Origin: Oscillospiraceae bacterium
GTDB lineage: Bacteria; Bacillota; Clostridia; Oscillospirales; Oscillospiraceae
Direction of reading: 5' to 3'
NCBI GenBank assembly: GCA_020025175.1
Contig: JAHHSM010000002.1
Location: 15,260 to 79,259, forward strand
DNA: 64,000 nt
Shown: piece by piece, positions 57,941 to 64,000 of the stretch
Position numbering within the stretch: the first letter of the stretch is position 1
Layout: each line of letters starts with the position of its first letter
Made by a program: the position numbers and the translations under genes
Notes under the pieces: generated by a model
Database searches by the model: none
The model's input: the letters and a program-made list of their open reading frames with translations, nothing else
Told to the model about the DNA's origin: nothing

Positions 57941-58930
57941 ATGGCAGTTAATTTAAAAGGCAGAAGTTTTTTGACCCTGATGGATTTTACCCCGGAGGAA
58001 ATTCGCTATATGCTCGATTTGGGACATGATCTCAAATCCAAGCGTCGTGCGGGCATCCCCGGAAAAACATTGAAGGGCAAGCATATTGTCCTGTTGTTTG
58101 AAAAAACATCCACCCGTACACGCTGTGCCTTTGAAACGGCAATGACACAGGAGGGCGGAAGCGTCACTTTTTTGGATGCCAACTCTTCCCAGATGGGAAA
58201 AAAGGAATCCATGGAAGACAGCGCCAAGGTGCTGGGACGTTTTTTCGATGGCATCGAATACCGCGGCTATGCCCAGGAGAACGTGGAGCTTCTGGCGAAG
58301 TTTTCCGGTGTCCCGGTTTACAACGGCCTGACCGATGCGGATCATCCCACCCAGATCCTGGCGGATATGATGACCATTGAAGAGCATTGCAGCAAGCCTT
58401 TGAAAGATGTGAAGGTCGTATTCCCCGGCGATATTCGCAATAACATGTGCTATGCATGGATGTATGGCTGCGCCAAAATGGGCATGCACTTTGTGGGCTA
58501 TGGCCCGTCTGAGCTGAAGGTGGATGAGGGCATTATGGCAAAGGTACAGGAAGTGGCACGAAAAACAGGTGCAACCATCGAAATCAGCGATGACGAAAAG
58601 TGCTTGCAGGGTGCCGATGTGATTTATTGCGACATCTGGGCATCCATGGGGGAAGAAGATCTGATTCCTGAACGCGCAAAGCTGCTTACGCCCTACCGCG
58701 TCACGGATGAAATGCTGAAAAAAACGGGCAATCCCAATGTGCTGTTTATGCACTGCCTGCCTTCCTTCCACGATCTGCACACCAAGCTTGCCCAGCAGTG
58801 GGATGAAAAGGGCATTGATATCCGTGAGGTGACGGATGAGGTGTTCCGTGGACCCCACAGTGTTGTTTTTGATGAGGCCGAAAACCGCATGCATTCTATC
58901 AAAGCGGTTTTGGTGGCAACGCTTGCTTAA
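57941..58930 (+). CDS. arcB: Ornithine carbamoyltransferase, catabolic type
   Basis: A 329-residue transcarbamylase. Carbamoyl-phosphate site EKTSTRTRCAFE (Ser57 to Arg61), DHPTQILADMMT, and the ornithine-site MHCLPSFHD. Placed 37 bp after arcA with AAAAGGAG before its ATG, it should run phosphorolysis of citrulline to ornithine and carbamoyl phosphate; sequence alone does not separate it from the biosynthetic argF. No carbamate kinase gene follows in the window. Confidence 0.94.
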   Translation: MAVNLKGRSFLTLMDFTPEEIRYMLDLGHDLKSKRRAGIPGKTLKGKHIVLLFEKTSTRTRCAFETAMTQEGGSVTFLDANSSQMGKKESMEDSAKVLGRFFDGIEYRGYAQENVELLAKFSGVPVYNGLTDADHPTQILADMMTIEEHCSKPLKDVKVVFPGDIRNNMCYAWMYGCAKMGMHFVGYGPSELKVDEGIMAKVQEVARKTGATIEISDDEKCLQGADVIYCDIWASMGEEDLIPERAKLLTPYRVTDEMLKKTGNPNVLFMHCLPSFHDLHTKLAQQWDEKGIDIREVTDEVFRGPHSVVFDEAENRMHSIKAVLVATLA

Positions 58931-58991
58931 AGAAGAGGAATCCTTCTTCTTTTTTCAATAGCCCACACTTCCTGAAAAAGGAAGTGTGGGC
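58929..58991 (+). other. Hairpins between arcB and the transporter gene
   Basis: First AAGAAGA/TCTTCTT (58930-58951) followed by a T run, a weak terminator pattern; then a perfect 12-bp stem GCCCACACTTCC/GGAAGTGTGGGC (58961-58991, 7-nt loop) without T run. They may lower transporter expression relative to arcA and arcB or act in mRNA processing. Confidence 0.5.
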
Positions 58992-59075
58992 AGTCACAAG
59001 GGGCTGTATGCTGCGGAAATGGCGATGTTTCTGCAAATGAAAATTAGATAATTTCCCTGAAAGGGGGCAAATAAT

Positions 59076-60467
59076 TTGAAAAATTTTAAAATGCCTACGG
59101 CGTACACTGTTTTGTTCTGGCTTATCGCTTTGGTGGCATTGGCAACGTGGATCATGCCTACGGGACAATATGAATATGTGGATGGTGTGCCTCTTTCGGG
59201 CAGTTATCATGAAGTAGACGGCAACCCCCAGGGGCTTGCCGAAATTGTGCTTGCACCACTGCGCGGATTTTTTGATGCGGTGGATGTGGAGCTGTTTATT
59301 TTAATGGTTGGCGGATTTCTCGGTGTCGTTATGGAAACGGGTGCCATCAATAACGGGGTTGCGGCGATTGTACGTAAAATGCGCGGAAGAGAAAAGTGGA
59401 TGATTCCTATTTTGATGACGCTCTTTGGCATCGGTGGTACAACCTTTGGCATGTGGGAAGAAACCATGGCGTTTTATCCGATTTTATTAACGGTTTTTTT
59501 GTCGGCAGGATATGATGCACTGGTTGCAATTTCTATTGTTCTGCTTGGCGCAGGAGCAGGTGTGCTTTGTTCCACAGTCAATCCTTTCGCCACAGGCATT
59601 GCATCCGGGTTTGCCGGAATCTCTTTGGGAGATGGCATGGTGCTTCGCCTTGTAATGCTGGTTGTCTATGAGGCAACGGCGATCTGGTTTGTAATGCGAT
59701 ATGCGGCAAAGGTCAAGGCAGATCCTTCAAAATCCCTGATCGCGCATAATCGCTGGAACAACCATGAGGGCGTGAACATGGATGAAGCACAGCCTCTGAC
59801 GCCAAAGCAGAAGCTTGTTTTAATACTCTTTGCGCTGGTATTTCTGATTATGATCTACAGTGTGATACCGTTTGAGGATATCGGCGTCACCCTTTTGCCC
59901 ACCCTTGGCTGGGGATTTCCGGAGCTGGGCGCGCTGTTTCTTGTAGGCGGTATTGCGGTAGGCATTGTATATGGTATGGGCGAGGCAAAAGTTGCGGAAC
60001 GGTTTACGCTGGGTGCGGCAGATCTTTTGGGTGTTGCGTTTATTATCGGTTTAAGCCGTGGTATCACCACCATTATGAATGACGGTCTGATTACGGATAC
60101 CGTTCTGTTTGGAGGCGAAAAGCTGCTGAGCGGTACAAACAGCATTTCCTTTATTGTGTTGATTTTCTTGCTGTATTTGCCTGTGTCGATCCTGATTCCC
60201 TCCACGTCCGGACTGGCAACGCTGACCATTCCCCTTGCTGTTCCCCTTGGAAAGTTTGCAGGCGTGGAAAGCGATTTGATTATCACAGCATTTCAGTCGG
60301 CATCGGGTATCATCAATCTCATTACGCCCACTTCGGCTGTGGTCATGGGCGCATTGGCCATTGCCCGCGTTCCCTATGATCGGTGGATTAAGTATATTTG
60401 GAAATTGCTTTTGATTTTCTTTGTCCTTTCCATTCTGTTTTTGGTGATCGGAACCTTTTTGCAATAA
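59076..60467 (+). CDS. ArcD/YfcC-family transporter
   Basis: A 463-residue membrane protein with about 12 transmembrane segments, of the YfcC (C4-dicarboxylate carrier-like) family. Conserved stretches: FLGVVMETGAINNGVAAIV, GIGGTTFGMWEETMAFYP, STVNPFATGIASGFAGI and LIPSTSGLATLTIPLAVPL. Next to arcA-arcB it is most likely the arginine/ornithine exchanger. The TTG start is eight bases after AAGGGGG; an ATG five codons later is possible. Confidence 0.88.
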   Translation: MKNFKMPTAYTVLFWLIALVALATWIMPTGQYEYVDGVPLSGSYHEVDGNPQGLAEIVLAPLRGFFDAVDVELFILMVGGFLGVVMETGAINNGVAAIVRKMRGREKWMIPILMTLFGIGGTTFGMWEETMAFYPILLTVFLSAGYDALVAISIVLLGAGAGVLCSTVNPFATGIASGFAGISLGDGMVLRLVMLVVYEATAIWFVMRYAAKVKADPSKSLIAHNRWNNHEGVNMDEAQPLTPKQKLVLILFALVFLIMIYSVIPFEDIGVTLLPTLGWGFPELGALFLVGGIAVGIVYGMGEAKVAERFTLGAADLLGVAFIIGLSRGITTIMNDGLITDTVLFGGEKLLSGTNSISFIVLIFLLYLPVSILIPSTSGLATLTIPLAVPLGKFAGVESDLIITAFQSASGIINLITPTSAVVMGALAIARVPYDRWIKYIWKLLLIFFVLSILFLVIGTFLQ

Positions 60468-60478
60468 GGAACAATGAG

Positions 60479-60515
60479 AAAAGCAGCTGCCCCGCTATGG
60501 GACAGCTGCTTTTTC
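60479..60515 (+). terminator. Terminator of the arc cluster
   Basis: Stem AAAAGCAGCTG/CAGCTGCTTTT with additional CCC/GGG pairing inside, followed by a T run, 12 bases after the transporter stop. Confidence 0.9.
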
Positions 60516-60582
60516 GCTGTAGAGCTGTATATGGTGCAGAAACCGCTTGCATTTATGCAAAAAAAGGTTTTCTGCGGTCAAT

Positions 60583-61431
60583 TCATTCGGCACCCTCGAA
60601 AACCTTGTTGGGCAGCTTTTCAACAGCATCAGCCACGCCATCGAGCCAGTTGCCTTCAAAGTCCTCGATTGCACCCTTGTCAGTCAGGGAAGCCAGAGCG
60701 GGATCGATGGGCATTTCTGCCAACAAATCCAAACCGTGGCGTGCGGCAGCTTCGCTGCTGGTGCTTTCGCCGAACAGATGAATCTTTTTGCCGCAGTCGG
60801 GGCAGACCAGATAGCTCATGTTTTCAACAATACCCAGAATGGGCACGTCCATCATTTCAGCCATGCGCACAGCCTTTTCGACGACCATGCCTACCAGCTC
60901 CTGAGGAGAAGCAACAATTACGATGCCGTCCACAGGCAGGGACTGGAAGGTGCTCAGCGCGACGTCGCCGGTTCCGGGAGGCATATCGACAAACATATAA
61001 TCCACATCGTCCCAATATACGTCCGTCCAAAACTGTGTGACCACGCTGCCGATAATCGGACCGCGCCACAAAACAGGGTCGGTGTCGTTCTCCAGCAGCA
61101 GATTGACAGACATCACCTGAATGCCGGTCTTGGTCTTGACGGGGAACAGAGCAGTTTCACTGCCGGTTGCCTTTTCGGTAATGCCGAATGCTTTTGGAAT
61201 GGAAGGACCGGTGATATCTGCGTCCAGCACAGCAGTGCGATAGCCGCGGCGCTGCATGGTAACTGCCAACTGGGAAGTGACCATGGATTTACCGACACCG
61301 CCCTTACCGGAAACGATACCAATGACTTTTTTAACGGTGCTGCCCTCGCTCAGCTTAGCCAACAGGCTGCCGGGCTCACGCTCGCTGCAGCTTTCTCCGC
61401 AGCTGCTGCAATTATGATTACAATCGCTCAT
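60583..61431 (-). CDS. Mrp/NBP35-type P-loop ATPase (iron-sulfur carrier)
   Basis: A 282-residue ATPase that carries and transfers [4Fe-4S] clusters. N-terminal cysteines (CNHNCSSCGESC) are followed by the deviant Walker A GIVSGKGGVGKSMVTSQLA, LDADITGPSIPKAFG, DMPPGTGDVALSTFQ and the bridging cluster motif VCPDCGKK. AGGAGG is ten bases before the ATG. It faces the arc cluster convergently; the 60516-60582 gap contains an A-rich inverted repeat but no clear terminator for this gene. Confidence 0.94.
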   Translation of the reverse strand: MSDCNHNCSSCGESCSEREPGSLLAKLSEGSTVKKVIGIVSGKGGVGKSMVTSQLAVTMQRRGYRTAVLDADITGPSIPKAFGITEKATGSETALFPVKTKTGIQVMSVNLLLENDTDPVLWRGPIIGSVVTQFWTDVYWDDVDYMFVDMPPGTGDVALSTFQSLPVDGIVIVASPQELVGMVVEKAVRMAEMMDVPILGIVENMSYLVCPDCGKKIHLFGESTSSEAAARHGLDLLAEMPIDPALASLTDKGAIEDFEGNWLDGVADAVEKLPNKVFEGAE

Positions 61432-61503
61432 ATAAAATGAACCTCCTTGCGCCGTCCTTAGCGGCAGATGTTTTTTATTTCAGGCAGGCAGAAAACAAAA
61501 TAT

Positions 61504-63747
61504 TTAATGCCAGCGGTTTGTAGACAAAGATATTATATGCACATTTTCTTCATTTTGTAAATAGACAGCTTCTCTGCCTTGGCAGGTAAAAAGCAGGATC
61601 TGGCGTGTTTTTGCCTCTTCTTTCAACCAGTTTAAAGCAGCAGCCATGCGCGTTTCGTCGAAGTTTGTCAGGGTATCGTCCAAAATCAGCGGAACGCACT
61701 TTTCTTTTGGTAAAACTTTTTCACAGATGGCAAGACGAACGGCAAGATAGAGCTGATCCGACGCACCTTGGCTGAGAAAACCTGCATCTCTTGGGATTGC
61801 GTCGTCCCCTTCTGCGCAAGCATGCAAATCTTGATTCAGCAATACATGCCGGTATTGATTGTTGGTCAGCGCAGAAAAAATTTCGCCTGCTCGTTTTCCC
61901 AGTGCAGGGGAAAACCGGTTTTGCAGCTCGTTATTTGCTTCATCCAGTGCATCCATTGCCAGCACAATGGCGTCGTATTCGTCCTGTGCTGCGTCACGGG
62001 AAGCGTTGAGTGTTTCGAGCCGGGCGTTCAATTCCGTGCGATCCCCGATGGCAGACATTTCTCCGGAAGCGTGGTCGATGCGGCTGCGCAGCTCCTGCTG
62101 CTGTGCGGCTGCGGCTTCGTACTGCCGCTGAAGGGTTTCACGGGATTCTGCGGGGCGCATCAGATGAAGCTCCGCTTCAGTGAGCGGACAGGCACCGGAA
62201 AGTTGGGTTTTTAAAACATCGCACCGTTCACGGAGCTGCGCTGCGCGATTGCTTAAATTTTGCAGCTGTTTCCACTTGCGAAGCCCGGACTCCAGAAGGG
62301 GGGATACTTCGTGGATGTTTTGAATATTGGGACAAAAGGAGCTTGTTTCATCTAAAATCTCTTCAGACAGTTTTTTGTAGGTCTGGTAAAAATTGCGCCA
62401 GGAAGCGTTGATTTGCGCTTCGCATTCCTTTTGCGTCATAAGTGCATTATATACATTATTATAATGTATCAAGAGCGGCTCGATTTCTTCGGGGGCGGAC
62501 ACGCCGTAAGGCACCAGCAGTGCGGCGGCATCCTTTTGTGCTCGCTTTCGGCTGGAGGCGCGTAGCATTGTCAAAATAACAGGGACGAGTGCGGCACCTG
62601 CGCAAAGGAAATAGGATTGATGGAACAGATAGGCTGCGCCGGCAAGTATACCGACGGTCAAAGCGGTAAGCAGACAAATGACGGGCGTGGAAGGTGCGGC
62701 ATGCTGCATCAGGCTTTGATAGGATTCCATCTCTGTGCGGACTTTTTCTGCGGCGGCCTCCGGATCGGCAGGGGCAAAAACGGTTTCGTCCACGGCGACC
62801 TGAGCGGCGGCGGTCTGCTTTTTCGCGTCCTCTGCCTGAGACTGCACATGATTCATGGAGACCTGCGTGGTAAGCAAATTTGCTGCATTGAATTTAATGC
62901 GCATCAGCTGCTCAGCGGCAGGGATGTTGGCGGATTCGATATCTGCTTTCGCAGAAGCGACAGCATCTTCAGCTTCCTGCAATGCATTTTCCGTGGAAAG
63001 GAGTTCTCGCTTTGCTTCAATCACATCCATTTTTGCATGGAGATTCAGTTTTTCAGAAATTTTTGCAAGGGAAGCTTCAACATCATGTAATGCCATGCGA
63101 TCATTTGCTTTTTCCTGCTGCACGGTGTGAAGATGGTCAAGCTTACCCTGAAGATCGGAAAGTTCTGCTTCCGTACGGGGCAAAGTTCCTGTTTTATTAT
63201 GGCGGCGCTGATTCAAAGCGTTTCGAAGCCGCTTTTTTGTTTCGCTGTAGGAAGTCGTTTCCTCGCCGGAGGAAATGAGGGAGACAATGCGTTTTTCCAA
63301 TTCCGAATCCTGATCAATTGCAAGACCGCTCTGGCGAATAAATGCACTGCGCTCAAAAACGGTGCGAGGCACCCCGGTCAGCAGTTCGCCTGCATTTTGT
63401 CCTGTCATGCCGTCAATCGGATTTGAGGTTCCGCAGTATGTGGCAGAAAAATGCCCCATAGGTGTGCCGCTTTGTGATGTGTCACGAATCAAGACAAGCT
63501 CTTTGCCCTCGGCAGAAAGCTCTATGCGCCCTTTCATGGCGGCACCGTTCCACGGAGCATAGCGGTTTTTGTCCGCCAATGCGCCGCGTTCGCGGGTCGG
63601 AAGACCATATAGCATGGTGCGCAAAAAGGCAAGCCATGTGGATTTTCCGGATTCATTTGGCGCCTGAATGATATTAAGCCCCTCTTTTAATTCCAATGCA
63701 GCGTTATTCAGACAGCCGAAGGTGGCCGTGAGAGAATGTAAGATCAT
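61504..63747 (-). CDS. YhaN/SbcC-like SMC-type ATPase
   Basis: A 747-residue ATPase with split ABC head. Walker A NIIQAPNESGKSTWLAFLR lies at residues 25-43; coiled-coil regions at about 180-330 and 440-600 surround a hydrophobic segment near 355-395 (PVICLLTALTVGILAGAAYL), which is unusual for SbcC and typical of YhaN. The C-terminal head has SQGASDQLYLAVRLAICEK (signature) and LILDDTLTNFD (Walker B). YhaN works with the nuclease-like YhaO in Bacillus; such a partner would lie beyond the window. AGGAG is seven bases before the ATG. Confidence 0.85.
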   Translation of the reverse strand: MILHSLTATFGCLNNAALELKEGLNIIQAPNESGKSTWLAFLRTMLYGLPTRERGALADKNRYAPWNGAAMKGRIELSAEGKELVLIRDTSQSGTPMGHFSATYCGTSNPIDGMTGQNAGELLTGVPRTVFERSAFIRQSGLAIDQDSELEKRIVSLISSGEETTSYSETKKRLRNALNQRRHNKTGTLPRTEAELSDLQGKLDHLHTVQQEKANDRMALHDVEASLAKISEKLNLHAKMDVIEAKRELLSTENALQEAEDAVASAKADIESANIPAAEQLMRIKFNAANLLTTQVSMNHVQSQAEDAKKQTAAAQVAVDETVFAPADPEAAAEKVRTEMESYQSLMQHAAPSTPVICLLTALTVGILAGAAYLFHQSYFLCAGAALVPVILTMLRASSRKRAQKDAAALLVPYGVSAPEEIEPLLIHYNNVYNALMTQKECEAQINASWRNFYQTYKKLSEEILDETSSFCPNIQNIHEVSPLLESGLRKWKQLQNLSNRAAQLRERCDVLKTQLSGACPLTEAELHLMRPAESRETLQRQYEAAAAQQQELRSRIDHASGEMSAIGDRTELNARLETLNASRDAAQDEYDAIVLAMDALDEANNELQNRFSPALGKRAGEIFSALTNNQYRHVLLNQDLHACAEGDDAIPRDAGFLSQGASDQLYLAVRLAICEKVLPKEKCVPLILDDTLTNFDETRMAAALNWLKEEAKTRQILLFTCQGREAVYLQNEENVHIISLSTNRWH

Positions 63748-63794
63748 ATGTATGCTCCTATTACCGATAAGCTGATAATTTATATATCTATACT

Positions 63795-63823
63795 ATTATA
63801 TCATAGGGGAGAATGTCTGTCTA
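63795..63823 (-). promoter_or_regulatory. Promoter of the YhaN-like gene
   Basis: Minus-strand TAGACA (63818-63823), 17-bp spacer, perfect TATAAT (63795-63800), 48 bases before the start. This makes the YhaN-like gene the first of its transcript, so a partner gene is not co-transcribed from upstream. Confidence 0.7.
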
Positions 63824-63925
63824 AAGAAATCTATGATCTCAAAGATACTATATAATATATAAGATGCGCCGTTTTGCGATGAAAATGCACGTTGGAAAAG
63901 AAATTGAAAAAATGCAAAAAAGGTG

Positions 63926-63954
63926 TTGACATTTGAACGAACATTTGGTATTCT
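63926..63954 (+). promoter_or_regulatory. Promoter reading out of the window at the right edge
   Basis: Perfect TTGACA (63926-63931), 17-bp spacer, TATTCT (63949-63954). CGAACATTTGGT within the spacer is only partly like a DinR/LexA box. The gene it serves is beyond 64000. Confidence 0.6.
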
Positions 63955-64000
63955 ATCAAAGCTGTCTGCGAGCTGCGGCTCGGGGATAGTCGAAAAGATA

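Noticed and set aside
63936..63955. LexA/DinR box at the right edge
   Set aside because: Only half of the dyad (CGAAC) is present; the second half does not match GTTC.
1..64000. CRISPR arrays, rRNA genes, transposase-type insertion sequences
   Set aside because: No regularly spaced repeats, no rRNA sequence and no IS transposase were found on reading both strands.

Overview
The window looks like a chromosome segment of a spore-forming anaerobic gut Clostridium relative (Firmicutes, Clostridia; Oscillospirales-like is my best guess). The reasons are the sporulation genes (yabP, yabQ, spoVB, spoIIID, a dacF-like gene), strictly anaerobic radical-SAM, molybdopterin and ferredoxin enzymes, a choloylglycine (bile salt type) hydrolase, AGGAGG ribosome sites and roughly 50 % GC with AT-rich intergenic promoters. 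All identifications come from reading the sequence; no database was searched.

Region 1 to 13.3 kb (minus strand) is a long gene train starting at a good promoter at 13244-13272: recJ, relA/spoT, dtd, a metallo-beta-lactamase-fold hydrolase, hemZ, purine nucleoside phosphorylase, an amidohydrolase and spoVB. After a terminator follow mazG, hup, rqcP, yabP and yabQ, the classical spoVB-mazG-rqcP-yabP-yabQ order. Region 13.4 to 24.2 kb holds hpf, a PhnD-like lipoprotein, a molybdopterin oxidoreductase, choloylglycine hydrolase, a PurF-like protein lacking the usual catalytic cysteine, purC, a CofE-like protein, an RluA-type pseudouridine synthase and a YerB-like lipoprotein.

The main discovery is at 24299-38941. 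The sporulation regulator gene spoIIID is split by a 14,370-bp element. Its 5' part (start to residue 38, inside the helix-turn-helix) lies at 24299-24412 behind a sigma-E-like promoter. Its 3' part (residues 39-90) lies 14.4 kb away, fused in frame to the end of a large serine recombinase. Both junctions carry the same 12-bp core CTACCGTACATA. Recombination across it would give an uninterrupted 90-residue SpoIIID and a circle in which the recombinase ends six residues later. This is the architecture of skin-type elements (sigK in Bacillus and Clostridioides, SPbeta in spsM), here in spoIIID. The element carries an XRE regulator, a complete type I restriction-modification system (hsdM, hsdS with three TAEL repeats, hsdR), a possible small RNA, a decayed replication/conjugation module (a hairpin with the CRESS-type nonanucleotide TAGTATTAC, an SF3 helicase Rep fragment, a broken FtsK-type coupling protein), a BlaI/BlaR1-like pair with operators, and the recombinase.

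Region 39 to 64 kb is ordinary chromosome: comFB, pyruvate carboxylase, a molybdopterin oxidoreductase with its ferredoxin subunit, signal peptidase I, a LarA-type racemase, a TatD-linked radical SAM protein, a P-loop protein, pgi, a dacF-like carboxypeptidase, tRNA-Gly(CCC), a sodium:amino-acid symporter with a divergent LysR regulator, prfC, an arginine deiminase cluster (arcA, argF/arcB, ArcD/YfcC-like transporter, no arcC), an Mrp-type ATPase and a YhaN-like ATPase.
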